NCBI GenBank assembly: GCA_963632935.1
Contig: CAVGWA010000002.1
Location: 11,389-75,388 of the forward strand
DNA from: Coprosoma sp963632935
GTDB lineage: Bacteria; Bacillota_I; Bacilli_A; RF39; UBA660
Direction: 5' to 3'
DNA: 64,000 nucleotides
The notes under the pieces are model-generated. The model was not told the DNA's origin. It worked only from the letters and a program-made list of their open reading frames with translations, and searched no databases. Positions 52,489 through 60,545 of the stretch are shown piece by piece (the first letter of the stretch is position 1; every line of letters begins with the position of its first letter). The position numbers were made by a program, and so were the translations under genes.

Positions 52489-53241
52489 ATGAAAAAAGTA
52501 CATTTAAAATCGGAAAAAGCATTAAATATAAAATTAACCAATTTAATAGCCATATTTATCATATTATTAACAATAATCACCTCCTTTGTATTTGCTTATA
52601 TAAAAAAACAAATAATGCCTTCAATATATAAATATGGAACCACTGAAGCAACAAAATTTTCAAATATAATCATAAATAGTGCAATAGATAAATATATATC
52701 TTCGCAAATAGAAACAAAAAAACTATTTGATATAATATATGATACAAATAATGAAATAAAAATTATTAATTTAAATACAAATCTAATAAATAGTTATACA
52801 GTAAAAGTGGTAAAAAGTATCCAAAAAAATTTAAAATATATAGAACAAGGAAACATACAAAAAGTAGAATACCTTTCAGACTTAAAAGAAACATATGATG
52901 AAAAAAATTTAAAAAAAGGCATAATATTTTATCTAAATGCAGGTTTCATTTTTAATAATCCCATATTCTCCAACTTTGGTGGTAAAATACCAATAAAACT
53001 AGCCCTAACAGGCGATATCACAAACAATATAAAAACTGAAGTAGACAATTATGGAATAAATAATGCTATAATAAAAATATATATAGACATAAAGATAACA
53101 CAACAAATTATATTGCCTTTTTCCGCTAAAGATATAATTGTAGAAACAAAAGTTCCATTAATTACGAAAATAATAAATGGAACCGTTCCAAACTACTATG
53201 GTAATCTAAATTCATCATGGACATCCACACAAAATAAATAG
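52489..53241 (+). CDS. yunB: YunB-like sporulation protein
   Basis: 250 residues with one N-terminal membrane helix (about 17-40). It follows YunB along its length: MPSIYKYGTTEATKFSNIII, GNIQKVEYL, NPIFSNFGGKIPIKLALTGD (family: NNLGPKIPVR...GDV), GINNAIIKIYIDIKI and ILPFSAKDIIVETKVPL, ending GTVPNYYG. YunB is a sigma-E-dependent membrane protein made in the mother cell and needed for efficient sporulation; its mechanism is unknown. No ribosome site is visible before the ATG, so the start or the initiation mode is uncertain. A yutD-like gene follows, as in the B. subtilis yut/yun region. Confidence 0.87.
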   Translation: MKKVHLKSEKALNIKLTNLIAIFIILLTIITSFVFAYIKKQIMPSIYKYGTTEATKFSNIIINSAIDKYISSQIETKKLFDIIYDTNNEIKIINLNTNLINSYTVKVVKSIQKNLKYIEQGNIQKVEYLSDLKETYDEKNLKKGIIFYLNAGFIFNNPIFSNFGGKIPIKLALTGDITNNIKTEVDNYGINNAIIKIYIDIKITQQIILPFSAKDIIVETKVPLITKIINGTVPNYYGNLNSSWTSTQNK

Positions 53242-53263
53242 TATAATTAAAAAGGGTGGTTAC

Positions 53264-53542
53264 ATGGAAAAAATAAAATTAAATAACAATTACGAACTAA
53301 TAAAAAATTATAAAAATGGGTTTGACTATGAAATATTAAAAGAAAAATATACTGAATATTTTGATGACTATGACTATATATTAGGTGACTGGTCATATGG
53401 AAAATTAAGATTAAAAGGCTTTTGTAATAAACAAAACAAAATATATAAGTCAATAAATGACATTGAAACAGTAGAAGAATATATAAAAAAAAATACTGCA
53501 TATGACTGTAAATACTTTATACTAAAAAAGGTAAATAATTAA
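53264..53542 (+). CDS. YutD-like protein (DUF1027)
   Basis: 92 residues. The core YDYILGDWSYGKLRLKGF matches the YutD signature (DYVVGDWGYGQLRLKGF), followed by the family's Lys/Asp-rich helix. YutD is a small cytoplasmic protein of unknown function, conserved in Bacilli. AAAGGGTGG precedes the start. It follows yunB, a neighbourhood shared with B. subtilis, where yutD and yunB lie a few genes apart. Confidence 0.88.
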   Translation: MEKIKLNNNYELIKNYKNGFDYEILKEKYTEYFDDYDYILGDWSYGKLRLKGFCNKQNKIYKSINDIETVEEYIKKNTAYDCKYFILKKVNN

Positions 53543-53601
53543 ACTTGATTTAAAACACAAAAATGTTATAATAAAATTATAAAAGAATAGGAGGAAATAA
53601 G

Positions 53602-54756
53602 ATGACAAATCGAATGATTTTAAATGAAACATCATACTTTGGCTGGGGTGCTAGAGAAAACATAATACCAGAAATAAAAAAAAGAAAATTTAAAAAAATA
53701 TTGTTTGTTACCGACAAAACATTAAAAGAATGTGGTGTAGCAGATATGGTAACAAAGCAATTAGATGGAAACGTAGATTACGAAATTTATGATGATATAA
53801 AACCTAATCCAACAATAACAAATTGTCAAAACGGCATAGATTATTGCAAAAAAATAAAAGCAGATGCAATAGTTGCGGTAGGTGGCGGTTCAGTAATTGA
53901 TACTGCAAAATGTATCGGAATAGTAACAACTAACCCAGAATTTTATGATATAAATTTACTTGAAGGACTTGCTAATACAAAAAATCCAAGCTTACCAATT
54001 ATCGCATTGCCAACAACATCAGGAACGGCCGCAGAAGTAACAATAAATTATGTAATTACAGATGAAAAAAATATTGTAAAACGAGTATGCGTAGATCCAC
54101 ATGATATACCAGTATTATCAATTATAGATATGGAGTTAATGGCTGGAATGCCAAAAATGACAGCCGCAGCAACTGGATTAGATGCTTTAACACATGCAAT
54201 GGAAGGATATATAACTAAGGCACATTGGGAAATGACAGATATGTTTCATTTAAAATCAATGTGCATGACATATCATAATTTGGAAAAAGCTGTTAATAAA
54301 GATAAACAAGCAATTATAAATATGGGAATAAGTCAATACATTGCAGGAATGGGGTTCTCAAACGTTGGACTTGGAATAGTTCACTCAATGGCACATCAAC
54401 TAGGTGCAACATATGACGTCGCACACGGAATAGCTTGTGCACTATTTTTACCATATATTTTGAAATGGAATGGGGAAGTATGTCCAGAACGCTTTAAACC
54501 AATGGCTATAGTCTTTGGCTTAGATACAAAAAATAAAACGGATCAAGAATGTGTTGAACTAGTCGTAAATGCAATAAAAGACTTAGAAAAACGCCTTGGT
54601 ATACCAACAAAATTAAGCGAAATAGAAAATAAAAAAATAACAAAAGAGAGCTTTGAAATAATGGCCGAAAAAGCAGTAAAAGATCCATGTACAGCAGGCA
54701 ATCCAAGAGAAGTAACAAAAGAAGATATATTAAATTTATTTAATGAGGCATATTAA
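53602..54756 (+). CDS. Iron-containing alcohol dehydrogenase (FucO-like)
   Basis: 384 residues, family III alcohol dehydrogenase. NAD-binding loop VGGGSVIDTAK (about 93-103), TTSGTAAEVT, and metal-binding residues in DALTHAMEGY and HSMAHQLGATYDVAHG, which hold the Asp and three His that bind Fe2+. Closest in feel to FucO (lactaldehyde/propanediol oxidoreductase), but butanol or 1,3-propanediol dehydrogenases are alternatives; substrate cannot be settled from sequence. TGTTATAAT (53564-53572) with TTGATT 16 bases upstream forms the promoter, then AGGAGG. Monocistronic. Probably reoxidises NADH in fermentation. Confidence 0.95.
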   Translation: MTNRMILNETSYFGWGARENIIPEIKKRKFKKILFVTDKTLKECGVADMVTKQLDGNVDYEIYDDIKPNPTITNCQNGIDYCKKIKADAIVAVGGGSVIDTAKCIGIVTTNPEFYDINLLEGLANTKNPSLPIIALPTTSGTAAEVTINYVITDEKNIVKRVCVDPHDIPVLSIIDMELMAGMPKMTAAATGLDALTHAMEGYITKAHWEMTDMFHLKSMCMTYHNLEKAVNKDKQAIINMGISQYIAGMGFSNVGLGIVHSMAHQLGATYDVAHGIACALFLPYILKWNGEVCPERFKPMAIVFGLDTKNKTDQECVELVVNAIKDLEKRLGIPTKLSEIENKKITKESFEIMAEKAVKDPCTAGNPREVTKEDILNLFNEAY

Positions 54757-54759
54757 ACA

Positions 54760-54786
54760 AACAAGAGTTCTGTGAACTCTTGTTTT
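54760..54786. terminator. Bidirectional terminator
   Basis: 11-bp perfect stem (54760-54770 with 54774-54784), three-base loop, between convergent genes. Confidence 0.85.
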
Positions 54787-54787
54787 C

Positions 54788-55036
54788 TTACATCATTTGA
54801 TAATTTGAACTGTTATAAGTACTGTAGTTATTTTTACTAATCATATTTTCTAGTCTAGCAACTCTCTGTTCTAAACTATTGATTTGATTATTAATATTAC
54901 TTAAATCAGTATTCATAAAATTACCACTTGCCCCTGGCATTGGTATCATTTGACCTGGCATCACCATACCTCCATAATTTGGAATCATTTGAGGATAAAT
55001 TGGATATGCCATATTACAATCGCGATCTTTTTTCAA
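54788..55036 (-). CDS. Small Pro/Met-rich protein with C-terminal coiled coil, unknown function
   Basis: 82 residues from TTG 55036, nine bases after AAAGGAG on the minus strand. The first half is Pro, Met, Gly and Tyr-rich (MAYPIYPQMIPNYGG, MVMPGQMIPMPG); the second has a heptad helix (NNQINSLEQRVARLENMI) and an Asn/Ser/Tyr tail. This layout (flexible aromatic-rich arm plus coiled coil) is common in structural and coat-associated small proteins, but I recognise no family. A sporulation role is only a guess from composition. The internal ATG at 55012 is an alternative start. Confidence 0.68.
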   Translation of the reverse strand: MKKDRDCNMAYPIYPQMIPNYGGMVMPGQMIPMPGASGNFMNTDLSNINNQINSLEQRVARLENMISKNNYSTYNSSNYQMM

Positions 55037-55116
55037 GTTAATTAACTCCTTTCTTAATTTAATTATATGCTTTTGTTTATTTAAGGTGATTATGTTATAA
55101 TGTTGAAGGTGATAAA

Positions 55117-55758
55117 ATGAGATTAAAAAACATAAAAGGTGCGAAAGAAAAAATAAATAAATCTAATTATATAATTCAAAATCCTGAAGAATATAAAGAA
55201 AAATTTAAAACATTATTTCAAAATAACAATCCAATTCATCTAGAAATAGGAATGGGAAAAGGTGATTTTATTATAGGCATGGCTTTAAAATACCCAAACA
55301 TAAATTTTATTGGTATAGAAAAATTTGATAGTGTTATTTTAAGAGCAACAGAAAAATTAGAAACATTAGATATACAAAATTTAAAATTAATTAGATTTGA
55401 TGCAGCTGAAATAGAAAATATTTTCTATAAAGAAATAGATACAATCTATTTAAATTTTTCCGACCCATGGCCTAAAAATAGACATGAGGGCAGAAGACTA
55501 ACAAGTGAAAAATTTTTAAAAAGATATGATCAAATTTTTAAAGAAAATCTTCATATAGTGCAAAAAACAGATAATAGAAAATTATTTGAATTTTCATTAA
55601 AATCATATGTTGATTATAATTACAAAATAAAAAATGTATCTTTAAATCTTCATGAAGATGATTATGATAATGTTGAAACAGAATATGAAAAACGCTTTGT
55701 TTCATTAGGCTTTCCCATTTATATGATAGAAGTGTACAAAACTTTACATGTAAAATAA
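55117..55758 (+). CDS. trmB: tRNA (guanine-N7-)-methyltransferase
   Basis: 213 residues. TrmB methylates G46 in tRNA with SAM. Motif I IHLEIGMGKGDFIIGMA (about 46-62), FIGIEKFDSV, LIRFDAAEI, and the highly conserved NFSDPWPKNRHEGRRL with catalytic Asp, then FLKRYDQIF and TDNRKLFEFS; ends VETEYEKRFVSLGFPIY as in other bacteria. The promoter TGTTATAAT (55093-55101) leaves almost no leader: the ribosome site AAGGTGATAA follows directly. A lipoprotein gene is next. Confidence 0.97.
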   Translation: MRLKNIKGAKEKINKSNYIIQNPEEYKEKFKTLFQNNNPIHLEIGMGKGDFIIGMALKYPNINFIGIEKFDSVILRATEKLETLDIQNLKLIRFDAAEIENIFYKEIDTIYLNFSDPWPKNRHEGRRLTSEKFLKRYDQIFKENLHIVQKTDNRKLFEFSLKSYVDYNYKIKNVSLNLHEDDYDNVETEYEKRFVSLGFPIYMIEVYKTLHVK

Positions 55759-55817
55759 ATGTTTTATTGGGAAAAAATTGAAAAATCTGATATAATTTAT
55801 AATAAGCAGGTGTGTAT

Positions 55818-56417
55818 ATGAAGAAAAAAATTCTTTTAGGGCTATTAGCACTACTTCTAACAGGGTGCAGTATTGTTAGAATAGACACAACAAATATTGA
55901 TAACATAATTAACGTTGTTCTATCAAAAGAAAATACTTTATATAACCGTGTGGGAAGAGGATATAAGTACTACGTTCCAAGAGGTGTAACTTATATTGAT
56001 AGCAGTGGTTCTAATGATAAGCTATACTCAAATGGTATTTACTATTACTTATACTTAGATGAAATAAGTTACTATTATAAAAAATCTATTAACTATAAAG
56101 TAGATAACAGTAAATATTATTCAAAAAAAATAAATAGTAAAGGCAATACTGGATATTTAGAAATAACAAAGAAAAATGATTTATACTTAATTGTATTTGT
56201 TTACAATTATGCAAAAATAGAAGCATTAGTACCTAAAGATGATATTAATGATACTATTTTAAATAGCTCATACATTTTATCGACAATAAAATACAATAGT
56301 AAAATAGTAAAATTATCATTAGAAGACAATTTTTTAAAAAACAAAGAAGAAAAATATAACGTATTTAGTTCTAAAAAACAAAATGAAAGTAGTTTTTTAC
56401 GCTATGAAGAAAAGTAG
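55818..56417 (+). CDS. Lipoprotein of unknown function
   Basis: 199 residues. Signal peptide with a clean lipobox (LLTGC, Cys17), so lipid-anchored outside the membrane. The mature part is Tyr/Asn/Lys-rich with NRVGRGYKYYVPRGVTYID, ISYYYKKSINYKVD and a helix-rich end. Not recognised. ATG 55818 is preferred over GTG 55812 (AGGTGTG in front); TGATATAAT at 55788-55796 is the promoter. The next genes follow within 15 bases, so it probably starts a four-gene envelope operon ending with the YtxH protein. Confidence 0.8.
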   Translation: MKKKILLGLLALLLTGCSIVRIDTTNIDNIINVVLSKENTLYNRVGRGYKYYVPRGVTYIDSSGSNDKLYSNGIYYYLYLDEISYYYKKSINYKVDNSKYYSKKINSKGNTGYLEITKKNDLYLIVFVYNYAKIEALVPKDDINDTILNSSYILSTIKYNSKIVKLSLEDNFLKNKEEKYNVFSSKKQNESSFLRYEEK

Positions 56418-56429
56418 AGGTGCAAAGAA

Positions 56430-57161
56430 ATGGGATTATTAGATAAATTTAAAAATTTATTTACTGAAGAGGTAGAAGAAAAACCAGAAAAAGAAGAAAT
56501 ACAAAAGGAAGTTATTAGTGTCGAAATACCTTCACCTAAAGTTACACGTTCTGAAGTTCATGAAACAAAACCAATAGAAGAAGAAATAGAAAAGCCAAAA
56601 GAAGCTGAATATAAATTTCCGTTTTTCGATGACAATGATTTTGATTCAATCGATGTAACGCCAAAGAAAAAAGAAGAAAAAAAGCCATATAAAAAAGAAG
56701 TGTATAACCCACCAAAAGAAGAAAAAAAATCATTTAGACCTTCCCCAATAATATCTCCAGTTTATGGAATTATAGATAAGGGATATCAAAAAGAAGAAAA
56801 TTCTTCAAGAACTGAGATACGCTCCTCATACTATAGTGCAAAAGAAGCTAATGTAGATGCAATAAGAAATAAAGCATATGGCGGCCTAGAATCTGATATT
56901 GAAACAACATTATTCGGTGGTAATCGTGTTCTATTTGAAGAAAAAGAAGGTGATGCAAAACAAGCAGAAGAAGATTTTTCATCTAAAACATTAGAAGAAA
57001 AACCAAGACATTCTAGCCCAAAGGAAAATGACTTAACAGACCTTTTAAAAGAAGAAATGGAAAAGCCAGCACAAAATGAAGAAAAAAAACAACCAAGAAA
57101 AATAAGTGATGAAGAATTATTTAGTTTAATAGATTCAATGTATGAAAAGGAGAATAAATAA
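56430..57161 (+). CDS. Charged, largely disordered protein of unknown function
   Basis: Not recognised. 243 residues dominated by Glu, Lys, Pro and Ser: MGLLDKFKNLFTEEVEEKP at the start, many K-P-E stretches, and one less charged block in the centre (SPIISPVYGIIDKGY, about residues 105-120) that may be a short conserved binding motif. The end (KISDEELFSLIDSMYEKEN) is a likely helix. No membrane helix. It overlaps the next gene's ATG and is cotranscribed with the lipoprotein and YtxH genes. The pattern is that of an adaptor or scaffold at the cell envelope, inferred only. Confidence 0.7.
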   Translation: MGLLDKFKNLFTEEVEEKPEKEEIQKEVISVEIPSPKVTRSEVHETKPIEEEIEKPKEAEYKFPFFDDNDFDSIDVTPKKKEEKKPYKKEVYNPPKEEKKSFRPSPIISPVYGIIDKGYQKEENSSRTEIRSSYYSAKEANVDAIRNKAYGGLESDIETTLFGGNRVLFEEKEGDAKQAEEDFSSKTLEEKPRHSSPKENDLTDLLKEEMEKPAQNEEKKQPRKISDEELFSLIDSMYEKENK

Positions 57162-57451
57162 TGGTAATATCTTTAGCTGATGCATTTTCACTAGTATTTT
57201 ACGTATTATTAATTGTACTAGTAATTGCTTTAATTATTTTAGTTATCAATGCAATAAAAACGTTAGATAAAGTTGATAAATTTGTCGATGATGTTAGTGC
57301 AAAATCAAATAAATTAAATGGACTTTTTTCCATCATCGATAATACTACAGATGCTGTTGTAGGATTCAGCGATACCATAGTTGGATTTTGTTCGACAGCA
57401 GTTGGTAAATTTCTTAAAAGAAAGAGAGGAAAAGAAAATGAAGAAAAATAA
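57161..57451 (+). CDS. Small single-pass membrane protein (DUF948-like)
   Basis: 96 residues: N-terminal membrane helix (about 7-30), then an amphipathic helix (ALKTLDKVDKFVDDVSAKSN-type, here IKTLDKVDKFVDDVS), and a short amphipathic segment ending in a basic KRKRGKENEEK tail. DUF948 proteins have this single helix plus helical soluble part and often precede YtxH genes, as here. Function unknown. The start shares a base with the upstream stop (TAATG). The ytxH-like gene begins inside its 3' end. Confidence 0.78.
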   Translation: MVISLADAFSLVFYVLLIVLVIALIILVINAIKTLDKVDKFVDDVSAKSNKLNGLFSIIDNTTDAVVGFSDTIVGFCSTAVGKFLKRKRGKENEEK

Positions 57452-57845
57452 TGGAATTGCAAAATTTGCAGTAGGAGCAGGAATAGGAGCTGCATTAGGC
57501 CTATTATTCGCGCCTAAAAATGGTAAAGAAACAAGAGAAGATTTAAAGAAAATGTTAGATGATTTAGTAGTAAAAGTTAAAAGCATATCATCAGATGATG
57601 TTAAAGACACTGTTAATGAAAAAATTGAAGAAATTAAAGAAGGATTAGCTAATTTAGATAAAGAAACAGTTTTACAAGAAGCTAAAAAGCAAGCAAAAAA
57701 ATTACAAGACTCAGCTGAAGAATTAGTTAATTACACAATTGAAAAAGGAACACCAATCGTTGAAAAATCAGCAAATGCTATTAAGAAAAAAGTAGTTGAA
57801 GTTTCAAAAAACGTCATTGCTAAATTAGAAAAAGGGGATAAATAA
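57438..57845 (+). CDS. YtxH-domain protein
   Basis: 135 residues. Start at 57438 (GAGAGGAAAAG in front), giving KKNNGIAKFAVGAGIGAALG plus LLFAPKNGKETREDLK, the exact YtxH signature: a Gly/Ala-rich membrane-associated helix followed by APxxGxETR. The remainder is a long amphipathic helix with repeated K/E. YtxH relatives are general-stress and sporulation-linked envelope proteins of unknown mechanism. It overlaps the upstream DUF948-like gene by 14 bases and closes the operon. Confidence 0.9.
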   Translation: MKKNNGIAKFAVGAGIGAALGLLFAPKNGKETREDLKKMLDDLVVKVKSISSDDVKDTVNEKIEEIKEGLANLDKETVLQEAKKQAKKLQDSAEELVNYTIEKGTPIVEKSANAIKKKVVEVSKNVIAKLEKGDK

Positions 57846-57866
57846 TCACATTAGTGATTATTTTTT
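57841..57866 (+). terminator. Terminator of the ytxH operon
   Basis: 9-bp perfect stem (57841-57849 with 57854-57862), four-base loop, T run. Confidence 0.85.
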
Positions 57867-57870
57867 CGAA

Positions 57871-58449
57871 ATGAAAACAAAATTAATGATAAAAACTTTT
57901 TTCAAGGTAATGATTGGAAATCAAAAAGAAATTGAAAATATAATACCTAAAGCTTATTTTAAAAGTATATATGATATCAACTATCAAAAATTAAAAGAAA
58001 AAGGCATAACTTGCTTATTATTTGATATTGATGGAACAATAGCAGAAGTGGATAACATAAATATTTCTAATAAAACAAAAAAACTATTTGAAAACTTAAA
58101 TGATTTTAAAATACTACTAATATCAAACAATGGAAAGGAAAGAGTCTTACCAGTATCTCAAGCTTTAAATATTCCTGCAATATATCTTGCAGGAAAACCA
58201 AAATCCAGTGCATATGATAAAGCATTAAAACTATTAAAAACAAAAAAAGAAAATACATGTATGATAGGAGATCAAATTTTAACCGATATAACTGGTGCAA
58301 ATAAATATGGAATATATTCAATATTAATAGACCAAATATCAAATAAAAATAACATTCAAACCTCATTAGCCCAAAACCTGCAAATTTTAATGATAAAAAA
58401 ATTACAAAAGAAAAAATTATTTAATAAAGGTAAATTTTATATGAATTAA
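57871..58449 (+). CDS. yqeG: HAD phosphatase of the YqeG/GEP4 family
   Basis: 192 residues. HAD IIIA phosphatase: motif I FDIDGTIAEVDN with nucleophile Asp, LLISNNGKERV (motif II), KPKSSAYDKALKLLKT and MIGDQILTDITGANKYG (motif III). It resembles bacterial YqeG and the phosphatidylglycerophosphate phosphatase GEP4. In mitochondria GEP4 works two steps downstream of Tam41 in cardiolipin synthesis; a Tam41-like gene is at 25590. The start lacks a ribosome site just after the terminator, so ATG 57886 or 57910 may be used instead. Confidence 0.87.
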   Translation: MKTKLMIKTFFKVMIGNQKEIENIIPKAYFKSIYDINYQKLKEKGITCLLFDIDGTIAEVDNINISNKTKKLFENLNDFKILLISNNGKERVLPVSQALNIPAIYLAGKPKSSAYDKALKLLKTKKENTCMIGDQILTDITGANKYGIYSILIDQISNKNNIQTSLAQNLQILMIKKLQKKKLFNKGKFYMN

Positions 58450-58509
58450 TTATTTTCTATATAACTATCTTAGAAAAAATGTTATACTATATATGAAAGT
58501 AGGATTAAT

Positions 58510-59127
58510 ATGGACTTATGGCAATATGAAAAAGAATTATATGAAAAAGGAATAAAAATAATTGGTGGAACAGATGAAGCTGGAAGAGGACCACTGTATG
58601 GCCCCGTAGTTGCGGCTTGCGTAGTTTTAAAAGAAGACTTTGAACTAGAGGGTTTAAACGATTCAAAAAAACTATCTGAAAAAAAAAGAAATCTATTTTA
58701 TGATTATATAATAAAAAACACTATATACGGTGTAGGAATAGTATCTAGTGAAGAAATTGACAAAATAAATATATACGAAGCAAGCAGAAAAGCTATGACA
58801 ATAGCAATAAAAAAAGTGCAAAAACAAATACCATTGCAATATGTCTTATCCGATGCCATGCCAATAGAAATTGATATTCCAGTAAAACCAATAATAAAAG
58901 GAGATGCAAAAAGCTATACAATAGCCGCAGCTAGTGTAATAGCAAAAGTAACACGTGATAACCTGCTTTATGAAATAGATAAAAAATATCCACAATATGG
59001 TTTCAAAAATCATAAAGGATATCCAACAAAAAAACACCTAGAATCTATAAATAAATATGGACTTATTGATGGATATAGAAAAACATATGGCCCAGTAAAA
59101 AAATACATTGAAACAGGAAAATGTTAG
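58510..59127 (+). CDS. rnhB: Ribonuclease HII
   Basis: 205 residues. GGTDEAGRGPLYGPVVAAC holds the first catalytic pair (Asp22, Glu23); YVLSDAM contains the next catalytic Asp; AASVIAKVTRDNLL and the YPQYGFKNHKGYPTKKHLE block are also typical. RNase HII removes ribonucleotides from DNA and RNA primers. A TATACTATAT promoter region lies at 58485-58495 with AGTAGGATTA before the start. The next small gene begins 13 bases later. Confidence 0.97.
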   Translation: MDLWQYEKELYEKGIKIIGGTDEAGRGPLYGPVVAACVVLKEDFELEGLNDSKKLSEKKRNLFYDYIIKNTIYGVGIVSSEEIDKINIYEASRKAMTIAIKKVQKQIPLQYVLSDAMPIEIDIPVKPIIKGDAKSYTIAAASVIAKVTRDNLLYEIDKKYPQYGFKNHKGYPTKKHLESINKYGLIDGYRKTYGPVKKYIETGKC

Positions 59128-59140
59128 AAAGGATTTTCAA

Positions 59141-59329
59141 ATGATAATTAATGCAAATAATAAAGATAATATTTTAAAAGGAATGGTAAAAAGAGGCTTT
59201 AATCAAGATTCAAACGAAATAAAAGAAAAAAAAGTGCAAACACAATTTAAATCATCAAAACAAGAAACAGAAACTTTAAAAAAAATAAGTTTAAAAGATA
59301 CATATAATACCTTGAGAAACTTAAAATGA
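59141..59329 (+). CDS. Small hypothetical protein (62 residues)
   Basis: Not recognised. Basic and helical, with many Lys and Asn (KEKKVQTQFKSSKQETETLKK at the centre, in pieces KVQTQFKSS and KQETETLKK). GAAAGGA precedes ATG 59141, and the stop overlaps the next gene's ATG (ATGA), so it is translated in the rnhB-MBL operon. No domain is visible. Confidence 0.62.
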   Translation: MIINANNKDNILKGMVKRGFNQDSNEIKEKKVQTQFKSSKQETETLKKISLKDTYNTLRNLK

Positions 59330-59841
59330 AAATAATATCATTACCACTTGGATATCTGCAAGCTAACTGCTATATATTAGAAATAGATAATGAAATCATT
59401 ATAATTGACCCTGCAGATGAATATGAAAAAATACATGAAGTGATAAAAAATAAAAAAATCATAAAAATATTAATAACTCATCACCACCCTGATCACATAG
59501 GGGCATTAAAGTATTTTGATGATTATTTAATACTAAAAAACTTAGAAGAAAAAGAATACAAATTAGGTAAATTTTCGTTTGAAATAATTTTGACAAAAGG
59601 CCATACATCAGACAGTGTAACTTATTATTTTAAAAAAGAAAAATCAATGTTTACAGGTGACTTTTTGTTTAAAAATTCCATTGGTAGAACTGACCTTCCA
59701 ACAGGAAATTCGTTTGAAATGGAAAAAAGCTTAAAAAAAATAATCAAATATCCAAATGATATAACCATATATCCAGGACATGGTCCAAAGACAACACTAA
59801 AAAATGAAAAAGAAAACAATTACTTTTTAAGGAGGTTTTAA
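59326..59841 (+). CDS. Metallo-beta-lactamase fold hydrolase (glyoxalase II-like)
   Basis: 171 residues, shorter than full glyoxalase II. Zinc-binding THHHPDHIG (His-x-His-x-Asp-His, about 48-55) and later His in KGHTSDSV and YPGHGPKT. The family includes hydroxyacylglutathione hydrolases and many thioester or phosphoesterase relatives; substrate cannot be told. The start shares four bases with the previous gene's stop, and GGAGG near the 3' end begins the next gene. Confidence 0.92.
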   Translation: MKIISLPLGYLQANCYILEIDNEIIIIDPADEYEKIHEVIKNKKIIKILITHHHPDHIGALKYFDDYLILKNLEEKEYKLGKFSFEIILTKGHTSDSVTYYFKKEKSMFTGDFLFKNSIGRTDLPTGNSFEMEKSLKKIIKYPNDITIYPGHGPKTTLKNEKENNYFLRRF

Positions 59842-59842
59842 A

Positions 59843-60508
59843 ATGTTTGAAGGAACTGGAAAATATTTTTTAATAATTTGTCTAATATTTTTAATTGTAT
59901 TTTTAACTGTAAAAATATGTTTAAGTAAAATTTTTAAAGACATGAAAATAGCTTCATGGAAAGCATATATTCCATTTTATAATCGCATACTATTAATAAA
60001 TGCCTTAGATTTAAAAAAAGAAATATTTTATAAAACATTAATACCGTTTTTCAATCTATATTATTATAATATAATAATTGCTAGTCTTTTAAGTGCATAT
60101 AAATTAGACCCAAAAGAATCAATAATGTTCATCTTAATTCCAATGTATAAATTTCCAGAATTAATATTTAAAAATCCTAAATTTATGCTTCACATGTATG
60201 AAGAAACAGAAGAATTCATAAACGATCAAAATATTTTATTTAAACCAGAAACAGACATAAATGGCTTGTCGTCTGAAATTGAAAACCAAATACCTGATAA
60301 TAATGAAAATGATACGGTATTTACAAATCAAAATCTGCAACCCGATGAAAGAAAAGAAACTATAATAACAACTCAAGAAGAAAAGCCAAAAGAAAAAGTT
60401 GCACCAATTATCGTTGATAGTAGTAAACCTAAAGTATGCCCAAATTGTGGCACAAAATTAGCTCCAACTGCTAGTATATGCTTTCTTTGTGGTACAAAAC
60501 TTGAATAA
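59843..60508 (+). CDS. Membrane protein with C-terminal zinc ribbon
   Basis: 221 residues: two membrane helices near the N-terminus (about 7-28 and 65-85), with SWKAYIPFYNRILLI between, like DUF5684-type proteins that also start with a short helix and this aromatic block. A long linker (about 130-190) is rich in Glu, Asp, Asn, Gln and Lys. The end is a zinc ribbon CPNCGTKLAPTASICFLCG. Function unknown; some such proteins sit near signal peptidases. AAGGAGG seven bases before the ATG; it ends just before the valS leader. Confidence 0.78.
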   Translation: MFEGTGKYFLIICLIFLIVFLTVKICLSKIFKDMKIASWKAYIPFYNRILLINALDLKKEIFYKTLIPFFNLYYYNIIIASLLSAYKLDPKESIMFILIPMYKFPELIFKNPKFMLHMYEETEEFINDQNILFKPETDINGLSSEIENQIPDNNENDTVFTNQNLQPDERKETIITTQEEKPKEKVAPIIVDSSKPKVCPNCGTKLAPTASICFLCGTKLE

Positions 60509-60513
60509 ATGCA

Positions 60514-60542
60514 TTGAAAATAATAAAAAAAATGTGTATAAT
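60514..60542 (+). promoter_or_regulatory. valS promoter
   Basis: TTGAAA (60514-60519), 17-bp spacer, TATAAT (60537-60542). Confidence 0.7.
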
Positions 60543-60545
60543 TAA

